Positions 1 to 10,121 of a DNA stretch of 64,000 bases are shown one piece after another (positions within the stretch are counted from its first letter, which is position 1; the number at the start of each line of letters is the position of its first letter). Origin of the DNA: Oerskovia flava (GTDB taxonomy: Bacteria > Actinomycetota > Actinomycetes > Actinomycetales > Cellulomonadaceae); the NCBI RefSeq assembly GCF_026163685.1, contig NZ_JAOXSR010000001.1, forward strand, positions 991,318 to 1,055,317. Reading direction: 5' to 3'. The notes under the pieces are model-generated. The model made no database searches. It was not told where the DNA came from and worked only from the letters and a program-made list of their open reading frames with translations. The translations under genes were made by a program, and so were the position numbers.

Positions 1-1
1 G

Positions 2-109
2 GTCGCGCAGGCCGCCGAGCACCACACCGTCCTGGGTGAGGCGGACCTCGAGGCCGAGGCCGCGCCGTCGCACACCGTCGAGGACGCACGCGAGGAGGAG
101 ATCCAGTGA
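2..109 (+). CDS. C-terminal end of ABC transporter ATP-binding protein (partial)
   Basis: Only the last 35 codons are in the window, ending in TGA. The frame is open from the first base and ends with an acidic tail (REEEIQ). The next gene's GTG overlaps this stop as GTGA, so the two are translationally coupled. Two nucleoside-type permeases follow directly, so by family gene order this is most likely the tail of the YufO/NupO-type ATPase that energises nucleoside uptake. No Walker or signature motif lies inside the window, so the function rests on context alone. Confidence 0.6.
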   Translation, partial: VAQAAEHHTVLGEADLEAEAAPSHTVEDAREEEIQ

Positions 110-1395
110 CTCAGGCCACCCCGGACGTCGGCGGCGTCCCGCCGGCAGCGGCCCCACCCAGCCGGCCCATGGACGACGACGGGCGCGGCGAGGGGTCGAG
201 CATCCTGCGCGAGATGCTGGAGAGCAGCTGGCTCGTCTCGTTCCTCGCCGTCGTCATCGCCCTCGTCCTCGGCGGCGTGCTCATCGCGGCCGCCGACCCG
301 GACGTGCAGCGGACCGCGACGTACGTCTTCGCCCGGCCCTCGGACTTCTTCGGCGCGATCTGGAGCTCGGTCGCCAGTGCGTACGCGGCACTGTTCCAGG
401 GGTCGGTGGTCAACCTCGGTGCCCCGACCTTCGAGCGGGCGATCCGGCCGCTCACGGAGACCATGACGGTCGCCACCCCGCTCATCCTCGCGGGTCTCGG
501 CCTCGGTATCGGCTTCCGCGCCGGGCTGTTCAACATCGGTGCGCAGGGGCAGATCATCCTCGGTGGCATCTTCGCAGGGTTCATCGGCTTCACGTTCTCG
601 CTGCCTCCGGGCCTGCACCTGCTGCTCGCCGTGTTCGGCGCGGCGCTCGGCGGCGCGCTCTGGGCCGGGATCGCCGGTGTGCTCAAGGCACGCACCGGCG
701 CGCACGAGGTGATCGTCACCATCATGCTCAACAACATCGCCGTCTTCCTCGTCGCCTACCTGCTCACGACGTCCGCGTTCCAGCGTGCGGGCAGCTCCAA
801 CCCCATCAGCCCGCCTATCCCGAGCTCCGCGCAGTTCCCGCTGCTCCTCGGTGACGGCTTCCGCTTGCACCTGGGCTTCGTCCTGGCGCTCGTCGCCGCG
901 GTCGGTGTGTGGTGGCTCATGGAGCGCTCCACGATCGGGTTCCGCTTCCGCGCGGTGGGGGAGAACCCGCACGCGGCACGCACCGCCGGCATGTCGGTGC
1001 CCTGGGCCTACGTGTGGGTCATGGTCATCGCCGGCGCGCTCGCCGGTCTCGCGGGCTCCGCCCAGGTCCTCGGCACGGAGAAGGTGCTGACAGCCGGGGT
1101 GGCGGCGAGCTTCGGCTTCGACGCGATCACGGTCGCGTTGCTCGGTCGTTCGCGACCGCTCGGCACCGTGCTCGCCGGCCTGCTCTTCGGTGCGCTGCGC
1201 GCCGGCGGGTTCGCGATGCAGGCTCGCACGGGCACGCCGATCGACATCGTGCTCGTCGTGCAGTCGCTCATCGTGCTGTTCATCGCCGCGCCGCCGCTCG
1301 TGCGGTCGGTCTTCCGGCTCCCGACACCGGGTGACACGACGCGAAAGCGCCGCCGGTCGACGTCCCGCCCCGCCGCCCAGGAGGTCAGCGCATGA
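106..1395 (+). CDS. ABC transporter permease, nucleoside type (NupP/YufP-like)
   Basis: An integral membrane permease of 429 residues in the BPD_transp_2 family. It has a hydrophilic N-terminus of about 40 residues, then roughly eight to ten hydrophobic segments. The family-typical stretch FNIGAQGQ lies near residue 140 and VIVTIMLNN near 203; both are characteristic of NupP/YufP-like guanosine and general nucleoside importers. It should form a heterodimer with the next gene product in the cytoplasmic membrane. The GTG start overlaps the upstream ATPase stop, and its own stop overlaps the next ATG (ATGA). Downstream cdd and deoA fit nucleoside as substrate. The substrate-binding lipoprotein is presumably left of the window. 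Confidence 0.88.
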   Translation: MTQATPDVGGVPPAAAPPSRPMDDDGRGEGSSILREMLESSWLVSFLAVVIALVLGGVLIAAADPDVQRTATYVFARPSDFFGAIWSSVASAYAALFQGSVVNLGAPTFERAIRPLTETMTVATPLILAGLGLGIGFRAGLFNIGAQGQIILGGIFAGFIGFTFSLPPGLHLLLAVFGAALGGALWAGIAGVLKARTGAHEVIVTIMLNNIAVFLVAYLLTTSAFQRAGSSNPISPPIPSSAQFPLLLGDGFRLHLGFVLALVAAVGVWWLMERSTIGFRFRAVGENPHAARTAGMSVPWAYVWVMVIAGALAGLAGSAQVLGTEKVLTAGVAASFGFDAITVALLGRSRPLGTVLAGLLFGALRAGGFAMQARTGTPIDIVLVVQSLIVLFIAAPPLVRSVFRLPTPGDTTRKRRRSTSRPAAQEVSA

Positions 1396-2684
1396 GCACC
1401 GTCACCACGAAGCCGGCGCCCGCACGACCGGCCCGTACGACCAGCACGCTCGCCCCGATCAGCTGGCGCGGCCCGATCGTCTACGGCTTCTTCGCGCTCG
1501 CGTCGCTGATCTTCTTCGCGCTGCTGCCGGCGGGTGGCACCGAGACCACGTTCCGGATCTCGACCGCGACCGACTTCTTCCAGATCCCCGCCCTCACCGT
1601 GAGCTCGACCGGCTTCGCGCTCGTGCTGTCGCTCGTGGCACTCGGCCTCGCGGGTCTCGCGACCTGGGCCGCGTGGACCCGACGCCGGCTCGGAGTTTGG
1701 TTGCCCGTCGTGTTCGGCCTCGTGGTCGTCTTCGCGTTCCTCGCGTGGGCGGGGGCGGGAAAATCCGCGATCCCGCTCACCGGTCTGCTCCAGGGTTCGC
1801 TGTTCCTCGCCGTCCCCCTGGTCTTCGGTGCGCTCTCGGGCCTGCTGTGCGAACGTTCGGGCATCATCAACATCGCGATCGAGGGCCAGCTCCTCGCCGG
1901 GGCGTTCCTCGCGGCAGTCGTGGCGTCGGTGACCTCGTCCGCCTACATGGGCCTGGTGGCCGCGCCCATCGCGGGCGCTCTCGTGGGTCTGCTGCTGGTG
2001 ATCTTCTCGGTCAAGTACTGGGTGAACCAGATCATCGTCGGCGTGGTCCTCAACGTCCTCGTCGTCGGCGTGACGAGCTATCTCTACTCGACCGTGCTCG
2101 CCGCCGACCCCGCCACGTGGAACTCCCGCAACCCGCTACCGGTGATCGAGATCCCGGTGCTCTCGCAGATCCCGGTCCTCGGACCGGTGCTCTTCCGCCA
2201 GACGTTGCTCGTCTACCTCATGTACGCGGCGGTGATCCTGCTGCAGATCTTCGTCTTCAAGAGCCGGTGGGGACTGCGGATGCGCGCCGTCGGGGAGCAC
2301 CCCAAGGCGGCGGACACGGTCGGCATCAAGGTGAACGTCACGCGCGTGAAGAACACGATCCTCGGTGGGGCCGTCGCCGGTCTCGGCGGTGCGTTCTTCA
2401 CGGTCGCCGCGGGTCTCGCCTTCGGGAAGGAGATGACGGGCGGCAAGGGTTTCATCGCGCTGGCCGCCATGATCCTCGGACGGTGGAACCCCATGGGCGC
2501 GCTCGCCGCTGCCCTGCTCTTCGGGTTCTCCGACAACCTCCGCACGGTGCTCGGCATCGTGGGGACACCCATCCCGAGCCAGATCATGCTCATGACGCCG
2601 TACGTCGTGACGATCTTCGCGGTGGCGGGTCTCGTGGGCAAGGTGCGTGCACCGGCCGCCAACGGCATCCCCTACGTCAAGTGA
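1392..2684 (+). CDS. ABC transporter permease, nucleoside type (NupQ/YufQ-like)
   Basis: Second permease of the same importer, 430 residues, BPD_transp_2 family. The conserved INIAIEGQ stretch near residue 160 corresponds to the equivalent motif in the first permease, and many Leu/Val/Ala-rich transmembrane helices follow. An Ala/Pro/Thr-rich N-terminal extension of about 20 residues precedes the first helix. The ATG overlaps the previous stop (ATGA) and its stop overlaps the cdd GTG (GTGA), so transport and cytidine deamination appear to be translated as one coupled unit. The substrate is inferred from neighbours; sugars are possible for the family but less likely here. Confidence 0.88.
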   Translation: MSTVTTKPAPARPARTTSTLAPISWRGPIVYGFFALASLIFFALLPAGGTETTFRISTATDFFQIPALTVSSTGFALVLSLVALGLAGLATWAAWTRRRLGVWLPVVFGLVVVFAFLAWAGAGKSAIPLTGLLQGSLFLAVPLVFGALSGLLCERSGIINIAIEGQLLAGAFLAAVVASVTSSAYMGLVAAPIAGALVGLLLVIFSVKYWVNQIIVGVVLNVLVVGVTSYLYSTVLAADPATWNSRNPLPVIEIPVLSQIPVLGPVLFRQTLLVYLMYAAVILLQIFVFKSRWGLRMRAVGEHPKAADTVGIKVNVTRVKNTILGGAVAGLGGAFFTVAAGLAFGKEMTGGKGFIALAAMILGRWNPMGALAAALLFGFSDNLRTVLGIVGTPIPSQIMLMTPYVVTIFAVAGLVGKVRAPAANGIPYVK

Positions 2685-3120
2685 GCCCGGCCGTGAGCTC
2701 GTCAGGACAGGACACGTCGCGGGGACAGGACACGGTGGACTGGCCGGCGCTGCGTGCAGCGGCCCGCGCCGTGATGGAGCGGGCGTACGCGCCCTACTCC
2801 GGGTTCCCGGTCGGAGCGGCGGCGTTCGCGGACGACGGTCGGCTGGTCGTCGGCGCCAACGTCGAGAACGCGGCGTACGGTGTGACGCTGTGCGCGGAGT
2901 GCTCGCTCGTCAGCGCCCTCGTGGGCTCGGGCGGCGGGCGGCTCGTGGCGTTCACGTGCGTCGACAAGCACGGGGACACGCTGATGCCCTGCGGCCGGTG
3001 CCGGCAGCTGCTGTGGGAGCACGGCGGCCCGGACCTGCTCGTCGAGACGGTGCGTGGTATCAAGACGATGAGAGATGTGCTGCCCGACGCGTTCGGGCCG
3101 CAAGACCTGGAGGAGCGGTC

Positions 3121-3124
<4 letters not shown>
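2681..3124 (+). CDS. cdd: cytidine deaminase
   Basis: Hydrolytic zinc enzyme converting cytidine and deoxycytidine to uridine and deoxyuridine in the cytosol. The 147-residue length fits the small homotetrameric class. Visible motifs are NVEN at 60-63 (substrate contact), CAE at 71-73 (zinc ligand and catalytic glutamate) and PCGRC at 103-107 with the other two zinc cysteines. The chosen GTG overlaps the permease stop. GTG codons at 2693 and 2735 are alternatives, and the 18 residues before VDWPALR look like an unstructured extension, so the true start may be 2735. It feeds uridine and deoxyuridine to the following phosphorylase. Confidence 0.93.
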
Positions 3125-4463
<1,339 letters not shown>

Positions 4464-4467
<4 letters not shown>

Positions 4468-4868
4468 CCGACGACGACACCTCTCCCCGCGCGCCGGACC
4501 GCCGACGGCCCCGCGCCGTCTACGGCGCGGGCCAGGAGCCCGACGCCCGGTTCAGCCTCGCCAACGAGCGGACCGCGCTCGCGTGGGTGCGCACGGGCCT
4601 CGGCCTGGTGGCGGGCGGGGTGGCGCTGACGTCCTTCGCGGCGTTCGCCGAGCTCTCCGGGTTCCTCGATGTGGTCGCAGCGCTCGCCTGCTTCGTGGGG
4701 GCGTGCGTCGCGGGCTACGCCCTGGTCTCGTGGCGGCGCAACGAGCGCGCGCTGCGCGAGGGCAGGCCGCTGCCCGCCCCGAGCGGGCTGCCGGTGCTCG
4801 TCACCGGTGTGGTGGTGCTCGCGCTGCTGCTCGGCGCGTACGCGGCGTGGACGGCGATCGGGGCGTGA
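4464..4868 (+). CDS. DUF202 family membrane protein (first of tandem pair)
   Basis: Small integral membrane protein of unknown function in the DUF202 (YidH-like) family. The family hallmark FSLANERTALAWVRTGL is visible and three hydrophobic segments follow. The start is uncertain. The first in-frame candidate beside the deoA stop is a CTG at 4464 overlapping TGA, with GGAG about 8 nt upstream; a GTG at 4401 inside deoA would add 21 residues. No ATG, GTG or TTG lies between 4464 and the conserved motif. Its position between deoA and a second DUF202 gene, with start-stop overlaps, shows operon membership, but no role in nucleoside metabolism is established. Confidence 0.72.
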
Positions 4869-5191
4869 GCGAGCGGGCGCGCGACCCCGGCCTGCAGCCT
4901 GAACGCACGGCGCTGGCCTGGCAACGCACCGTCCTCGGTGTGGTCATCAGCTCGCTGCTGCTCGCGACCGCCGCCCTGCGCGCCCAGGTCGCCGTCGTCT
5001 CGGTGCTCGCCCTGCTGCTCGCCGTGCTCTCGCTCGTCCCGACCGTGCTGCGCCGCCCCGACGGCGGGTCGCCCCGCGACGGTCGGCTGTACTCGTGGGA
5101 CTTCCTGGTCCGGGTGGTGGCGATGGTGGTCACTCTGGGTGTCCTCGGGACGGTCGCAGCTGTCGCTGGCGCCCTGACGGGTCAGGGGTGA
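4865..5191 (+). CDS. DUF202 family membrane protein (second of tandem pair)
   Basis: A 108-residue protein with the DUF202 signature LQPERTALAWQRTVLG near the N-terminus and three predicted transmembrane helices, the last just before the C-terminus. The GTG overlaps the stop of the first DUF202 gene (GTGA), and its own stop overlaps the next GTG. The pair differ in sequence and look like an old duplication expressed in fixed ratio, perhaps as a hetero-oligomer. Function is unknown for the family. Confidence 0.8.
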   Translation: MSERARDPGLQPERTALAWQRTVLGVVISSLLLATAALRAQVAVVSVLALLLAVLSLVPTVLRRPDGGSPRDGRLYSWDFLVRVVAMVVTLGVLGTVAAVAGALTGQG

Positions 5192-6195
5192 GCACCACCC
5201 CGGCCGCACGGTCGTCCCGGCCCTGGCAGCTCTCGGGGCTGCTGGGCGCGGTGGGTGCGTGGTCGGGCCCGCCGCCGCCCGCGCCGCCCACGGGGCCGTA
5301 CCTGCCCGACGCCGGTCCCGCCGGGGTGCGACGCCTCGCCCTGCGTGCGGGGCACCGGGCGGGCGTCGTCGACGCGCTCGTCGCCCGCGTCGAGGACCCG
5401 CGCCCGGTGCGGGACGACGTGCTGGACCCGCTGCACCGCGCGGTGGCCGGCGGCGGGGAGGGCTCTGGTCTGCGGCGGCCCGTCACGGCCCGGACCCCGG
5501 TCGTGCTCGGCGGGGCGCCCGCGGTGCAGGTCGACGAGACCACCTGCGGGTCCGCCGTGCTGGCGGTCCTCGCGGTGGCCGGCGACCCCGTCCTGGCGTG
5601 GTGGGTCGCGACGGGGGAGCGGCTCGGGGCCGGACCTGCGCCCGCACCTGCGCCTGCACCCCGCCGCGGCGGCCCGGAGGAGCGGTGGCGCGAGCTCCAG
5701 CGCGACCTCAAGGCGCGCAGCACCCGGCGCGGGCTGGTCCTGGCGCCGTGGCCCGGCCGCTTCGGCACCCCGCCGTGGGGCGCGGCGAGCGTGGCCCGCT
5801 ACGCGGACGTGCGCTACACCCACCGGGTCGTGGACCGCCGCACGGGTCCGCGGGTGCTCCGGTCCGCGCTCGCCGCAGCGGCGGCGGGGGTGCCCGTGCC
5901 GCTGTTCACCGGCGGGGACCTCACGACGGGTCTGGAGACCGCCGTCCCGCGGCACGTCGTGCTCCTCGCGGCGGCCGGTCCCGGGCCCGACCCCACCACC
6001 GCGCGCGGGGGATGGTGCACGGTCTACGAACCGTCGTCGGGCATGCTCCACCGTCTGGGCGCCGGTGACCTGGTGCGCGGAGCCGCGGCCGGGGACGGCG
6101 TGCGCCGTGCGCTCGGCGGGTGGCGGCACGTGTGCTGGGCGGTCCTGCCGGCCGGACGGCCGGGCCGGGCTGGCGAGCCTCACCTCGCGGGGTGA
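5188..6195 (+). CDS. Uncharacterised protein with C39/papain-like Cys-His motif
   Basis: A 335-residue protein with no family name I can assign. The sequence QVDETTCGSA (Q114, C120, G121), a histidine in PRHVVLL (H256) and VYEPSSG (E281) resemble the Gln-Cys-His-Asp order of C39-like papain-fold peptidases, with Glu where Asp is usual. There is no clear signal peptide; the N-terminus is Pro/Gly-rich, and residues 150-160 form an Ala-Pro repeat linker. The GTG overlaps the upstream DUF202 stop, so it probably acts with those membrane proteins. A peptidase or transglutaminase-like activity is an inference only. Confidence 0.65.
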   Translation: MSTTPAARSSRPWQLSGLLGAVGAWSGPPPPAPPTGPYLPDAGPAGVRRLALRAGHRAGVVDALVARVEDPRPVRDDVLDPLHRAVAGGGEGSGLRRPVTARTPVVLGGAPAVQVDETTCGSAVLAVLAVAGDPVLAWWVATGERLGAGPAPAPAPAPRRGGPEERWRELQRDLKARSTRRGLVLAPWPGRFGTPPWGAASVARYADVRYTHRVVDRRTGPRVLRSALAAAAAGVPVPLFTGGDLTTGLETAVPRHVVLLAAAGPGPDPTTARGGWCTVYEPSSGMLHRLGAGDLVRGAAAGDGVRRALGGWRHVCWAVLPAGRPGRAGEPHLAG

Positions 6196-6223
6196 GGATG
6201 AGGGGGAACGAGAGGAGCGCCCC

Positions 6224-6466
6224 ATGAGCACCGTCCCCGGACACGACGCCTGGCGTGACGCAGGCCTGACCGAGCCCGCCGACGACGTGGTGAACCTCGT
6301 CGAGGAGGTCGACGAACGCGGTTCCGCGGTCCCGGACCGGGCTGCCGACGCCGCCGAGGAGTACCGGCCGCACACCCCGCGCCCCGACCTGGACGGCGAG
6401 GCCGACGAGGCCGACGTCGTCGAGCAGGCCAGCGCCGTCCCGGGGGAGCCGGACGACTACGCGTAG
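6224..6466 (+). CDS. Small acidic hypothetical protein
   Basis: An 80-residue, strongly acidic protein with no transmembrane segment or recognised domain. The ATG is preceded by GAGAGGAG about 6 nt upstream, a good Shine-Dalgarno sequence. The gene lies 28 bases after the papain-like gene, and a leaderless promoter for adenosine deaminase follows, so it is probably the last gene of the nucleoside-import operon. The middle (DDVVNLVEEVDERG) could form a helix. Function unknown. Confidence 0.6.
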   Translation: MSTVPGHDAWRDAGLTEPADDVVNLVEEVDERGSAVPDRAADAAEEYRPHTPRPDLDGEADEADVVEQASAVPGEPDDYA

Positions 6467-6501
6467 CCACCCGTGAGCGGCGGGGGGAGCGCCCGCGGCG
6501 G

Positions 6502-6507
6502 TAGCGT
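6502..6507 (+). promoter_or_regulatory. Putative -10 (TAGCGT), leaderless promoter of add
   Basis: TAGCGT matches TANNNT and is followed by 6 nt and then the ATG at 6514. No Shine-Dalgarno-like purine run precedes the ATG, so transcription probably begins at or next to the start codon. Confidence 0.5.
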
Positions 6508-6513
6508 GGCCCC

Positions 6514-7632
6514 ATGACCTCGGAACACGTCGCACAGCTCACCGCCCTCATCCCCGACCTGCCCAAGGTCGTCCTGCACGACCATCTCGACGGCGGGCTC
6601 CGCCCGGCGACGATCCTCGAGCTCGCGGCCGAGGTCGGGCACGACCTGCCCGCCGCCGACGCCGACGCGCTCGGCCGCTGGTTCGCCGAGTCGGCCGACT
6701 CGGGCTCGCTCGTGCGGTACCTCGAGACGTTCGACCACACGATCGCCGTGATGCAGACGACCGAGGGCCTGCGGCGCGTCGCGCGCGAGGCCGTGCTCGA
6801 CCTCGCTGCCGACGGCGTGGTCTACGCCGAGCAGCGCTGGGCGCCCGAGCAGCACCTGCAGGGTGGGCTGAGCCTGCAGGACACGGTCGACGCCGTGCAG
6901 GCCGGGCTCGCCGAGGGGGTTGCGGAGGCCGCGGCGCAGGGCCGCACCATCCGCGTCGGCCAGCTCGTCACCGCGATGCGCCACGCCGACCGCTGGCAGG
7001 AGATCGCCGAGCTCGCGGTGGCGAACCGCGGCAACGGCGTCGTGGGCTTCGACATCGCCGGTGCCGAGGACGGCTTCCCGCCCTCGCGGCACCCGCAGAT
7101 CTGGCGCTACCTGGCCGAGAACGACTTCCCCGTGACCATCCACGCCGGCGAGGCCGCAGGACCGGCGTCGATCGCCGAGGCGGTGCACCTCGGGCAGGCC
7201 AGCCGCATCGGCCACGGTGTGCGGATCATCGAGGACATCACGTTCGACCCGGCGTTCGACGCCACGTCGGGCACCGCGACGTTCGGGCGTCTCGCGCACT
7301 GGGTGCGCGACCACCAGATCCCGCTGGAGCTCTGCCCGTCGTCGAACGTGCAGACGGGCGCGGCCACCTCGATCGCCGCGCACCCGATCACCCGGCTCAA
7401 GGAGCTGGACTTCGCGGTGACCCTCAGCACGGACAACCGGCTCATGTCCCGCACGTCGATGACTCAGGAGATGACGCTGCTGGTCGAGCAGGCCGACTGG
7501 ACGATCGACGACCTCGCCGACGTGACGATGACCGCCGCGTGGAGCGCGTTCATCCACCACGACGAGCGCCAGGCCCTCGTCGACGACGTCATCCTCCCCG
7601 GCTACCAGAAGGCCCAGGGCGCCCAGCTCTGA
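6514..7632 (+). CDS. add: adenosine deaminase
   Basis: Zinc-dependent deamination of adenosine and deoxyadenosine to inosine and deoxyinosine. The 372 residues show the TIM-barrel metal and catalytic motifs: [11 protein letters not shown] (H22, H24), IHAGE (H210 and the following Glu) and RIGHG near 230. LSTDN near 305 replaces the more usual STDD, so the second Asp is Asn, a recurrent variant of this subgroup. It has its own promoter rather than being coupled to the upstream operon and ends at a strong convergent terminator. It complements cdd, making purine nucleosides accessible to the phosphorylase encoded at 14018. Confidence 0.93.
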   Translation: MTSEHVAQLTALIPDLPKVVLHDHLDGGLRPATILELAAEVGHDLPAADADALGRWFAESADSGSLVRYLETFDHTIAVMQTTEGLRRVAREAVLDLAADGVVYAEQRWAPEQHLQGGLSLQDTVDAVQAGLAEGVAEAAAQGRTIRVGQLVTAMRHADRWQEIAELAVANRGNGVVGFDIAGAEDGFPPSRHPQIWRYLAENDFPVTIHAGEAAGPASIAEAVHLGQASRIGHGVRIIEDITFDPAFDATSGTATFGRLAHWVRDHQIPLELCPSSNVQTGAATSIAAHPITRLKELDFAVTLSTDNRLMSRTSMTQEMTLLVEQADWTIDDLADVTMTAAWSAFIHHDERQALVDDVILPGYQKAQGAQL

Positions 7633-7641
7633 CCGTCGGAA

Positions 7642-7703
7642 CGCCGAACAGGCGGTGGGTCGGCACGCCGCGAGCAGCGTGCCGACCAACCGCCTGTTCG
7701 GCG
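7642..7703. terminator. Long hairpin, bidirectional terminator between add and aldehyde dehydrogenase
   Basis: Two 27-nt arms (7642-7668 and 7677-7703) are complementary except for one internal mismatch, around an 8-nt loop. It starts 10 bases after the add stop and ends 12 bases before the stop of the converging aldehyde dehydrogenase gene, so it should stop transcription from both sides. No T-run is needed in such GC-rich hairpins. Confidence 0.85.
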
Positions 7704-7714
7704 CCCTGGGGGCG

Positions 7715-8620
7715 TTACACGCCCTTGGGGTGCCAGACCGTCTTGGTCTCGGTGAACGCGAGGATGCGGCGGGGGTGCGGCGCCTCGGTCCAGTCCGGCT
7801 CACGGTCGCCGACCGGGGGCCGCAGCACACGCTTGACGTTCTCCGCCGCCGCGGCCTCGAGGTCGCCCCAGGCCAGCCCGTCGGCGCCCAGCGCGCCACC
7901 GACGTCGATGGCGTTGACGTCGAGGTGCGACGCGAGCGGCGGGCCGAGCTCGGCGGTCCGGCCGGTGAGGACGTTGACGACACCGCCCGGCACGTCGGAG
8001 GTCGCGAGGACCTCCGAGAGCGTGATCGCCGGCAGGGGCCGGGCCTCGCTCGACACGACGACGACGGTGTTGCCGGTCACGAGCGGCGGCGCGATGACCG
8101 AGACCAGGCCCAGCAGCGACGACGTCTGCGGGGCGATCACGACGACGACCCCCGTCGGCTCCGGGGCCGAGATGTTGAAGTACGGCCCGGCGACGGGATT
8201 GGCCGACCCGGCGACCTGCGCGACCTTGTCGGTCCAGCCGGCGTACCAGACCCAGCGGTCGACCGCCGCGGAGACGGCCGCCTCGGCCTTGCGGGTGCTC
8301 AGCCCTTCGCCGGCGGCCACCTCGGCCACGAACTGCTCGCGGCGCCCTTCGAGGAGCTCGGCCACCCGGTAGAGGACCTGTCCGCGGTTGTAGGCGGTGG
8401 CACCTGCCCATCCGGCCTGCGCGGCGCGTGCGGCCACGACCGCCTCGCGGGCGTCCTTGCGGGAGCCGAGCGCCGCGTTCGCGAGGAACCGGCCCTTGGC
8501 GTCGGCGACCTCGTAGGTGCGGCCGGACTCGCTGCGGGGGAACTTCCCGCCGACGAACAGCTTGTACGTCTTGCGCACCTCGAGGCGTGCGCCCGGTGCG
8601 GCGATGCTCTGAGCGGCCAT
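7715..8620 (-). CDS. Truncated aldehyde-dehydrogenase-like protein lacking the catalytic domain
   Basis: A 301-residue protein alignable by eye with the N-terminal NAD-binding half of aldehyde dehydrogenases (LFVGGKFPRSESG, TGNTVVVVSSE, PGGVVNVLTG). It lacks the ELGG glutamate, the catalytic cysteine and the C-terminal half; the usual PWNFP is replaced by APQTSS. Its ATG overlaps the stop of the complete dehydrogenase by one base, so the two are made together. Such short partners sit beside deoC-linked dehydrogenases in other actinobacteria, as far as I know, which argues for a conserved non-catalytic role rather than a fresh pseudogene. Confidence 0.82.
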   Translation of the reverse strand: MAAQSIAAPGARLEVRKTYKLFVGGKFPRSESGRTYEVADAKGRFLANAALGSRKDAREAVVAARAAQAGWAGATAYNRGQVLYRVAELLEGRREQFVAEVAAGEGLSTRKAEAAVSAAVDRWVWYAGWTDKVAQVAGSANPVAGPYFNISAPEPTGVVVVIAPQTSSLLGLVSVIAPPLVTGNTVVVVSSEARPLPAITLSEVLATSDVPGGVVNVLTGRTAELGPPLASHLDVNAIDVGGALGADGLAWGDLEAAAAENVKRVLRPPVGDREPDWTEAPHPRRILAFTETKTVWHPKGV

Positions 8621-10068
8621 CAGAAGGAGCTCCCCTCGATCAGGTAGGGCGCCAGTCCGTGCCGGCCGCCCTCACGTCCGTACCCCGACTCCTTGTACCC
8701 GCCGAACGGGCTCGTGGGGTCGAAGCGGTTGAAGGTGTTCGACCACACGACGCCGGCGCGCAGCCTGTCGGCCATCCAGAGGATCCGGGAACCCTTCTCC
8801 GTCCAGATGCCCGCCGACAGGCCGTAGGGCGTCGCGTTGGCCTTGGTGACCGCCTCCTGCGGGGTGCGGAAGGTCAGGACGCTCAGCACCGGGCCGAAGA
8901 TCTCCTCGCGGGCGATGCGGTGCGCCGCGGAGACCCCGGTGAACAGCGTGGGCGCGAACCAGTAGCCCGACGACGGCAGCTCGCACTCGGGGCTCCAGCG
9001 GGTGGCGCCCTCGGCCGTCCCGGCATCGGTGAGCTCGGTGATGCGGGCGAGCTGCTGGGCGGAGTTGATCGCCCCGACGTCGGTGTTCTTGTCCATGGGG
9101 TCGCCGACGCGCAGCGTCCCCAGGCGGGACTTGAGCCGCTCGACCAGCTCCTCGGCGACGGACTCCTGGACCAGCAGGCGCGACCCCGCGCAGCAGACCT
9201 GGCCCTGGTTGAAGAAGATGCCGTTGACGATGCCCTCGATCGCCTGGTCGATGGGGGCGTCGTCGAAGACGATGTTCGCCGCCTTGCCCCCGAGCTCGAG
9301 CGTCACGTGCTTGTGCGTCCCGGCGACCTCGCGGGCGATGCGCTTGCCGACCGGCGTGGAGCCCGTGAAGGCGATCTTGTCGACGTCCGGGTGGCCCACG
9401 AGGGCCGCGCCGGTCGCCCGTGCGCCGGTGACGATGTTGACGACGCCGGGCGGCAGCTCGGCCTGGCGCAGCAGGTCGGCGAACAGCAGCGCGGTCAGGG
9501 GAGTGGTCTCGGCCGGCTTGAGGACGACGGTGTTGCCCGTGGCGAGCGCCGGGGCGATCTTCCACGCGAGCATGAGCAGCGGGAAGTTCCAGGGGATCAC
9601 CTGGGCCGCGACGCCGTGCGGGCGCGGGGAGGGGCCGAACCCGGCGTGGTCCAGCTTGTCGGCCCAGCCGGCGTAGTAGAAGAAGTGCGCGGCCGCCGTC
9701 GGGACGTCGACGTCGCGCGACTCCCGGATGGGCTTGCCGTTGTCGAGCGTCTCGAGGACCGCGAACTCCCGGGCGCGCTCGGCGAGGAGGCGGGCGATGC
9801 GGAAGAGGTACTTGGCGCGCTCGCTGCCCGGCATCGGGCCCCAGAGCTTCTGCTGGGCGCGGCGGGCGGCCTTGACGGCGCGCTCGACGTCCTCGTCGGT
9901 GGCCTCGGCGACCTCGGCGAGGACCTCCTCGGTGGCGGGGTTGACGGTCTTGAAGGACGAGCCGTCGCTCGACGGCGTGAACTCGCCGTCGATGAAGAGC
10001 CCGTAGGAGGAGGCGATGTCGACGATCGCCCGGGACTCCGGAGCTGGTGCGTACTCGAAGGGTGACAT
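8620..10068 (-). CDS. NAD(P)-dependent aldehyde dehydrogenase
   Basis: A full-length aldehyde dehydrogenase (482 residues) with VIPWNFP (N161), TGNTVVLKPAE, FTGSTPVG, LELGGKAAN (E258) and FNQGQVCCAGSR with the catalytic cysteine at 292 or 293. It oxidises an aldehyde to the acid. Next to deoC the likely substrate is acetaldehyde from deoxyribose 5-phosphate cleavage, giving acetate. The ATG follows deoC by about 50 bases on the same strand. The N-terminal 25 residues precede the domain. The substrate is inferred from context. Confidence 0.9.
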   Translation of the reverse strand: MSPFEYAPAPESRAIVDIASSYGLFIDGEFTPSSDGSSFKTVNPATEEVLAEVAEATDEDVERAVKAARRAQQKLWGPMPGSERAKYLFRIARLLAERAREFAVLETLDNGKPIRESRDVDVPTAAAHFFYYAGWADKLDHAGFGPSPRPHGVAAQVIPWNFPLLMLAWKIAPALATGNTVVLKPAETTPLTALLFADLLRQAELPPGVVNIVTGARATGAALVGHPDVDKIAFTGSTPVGKRIAREVAGTHKHVTLELGGKAANIVFDDAPIDQAIEGIVNGIFFNQGQVCCAGSRLLVQESVAEELVERLKSRLGTLRVGDPMDKNTDVGAINSAQQLARITELTDAGTAEGATRWSPECELPSSGYWFAPTLFTGVSAAHRIAREEIFGPVLSVLTFRTPQEAVTKANATPYGLSAGIWTEKGSRILWMADRLRAGVVWSNTFNRFDPTSPFGGYKESGYGREGGRHGLAPYLIEGSSF

Positions 10069-10121
10069 GTGTTCCTCGGATCGGGTGCTGCAGGAGGGTC
10101 TGCGGGGGTGCGCGCGGGAGG

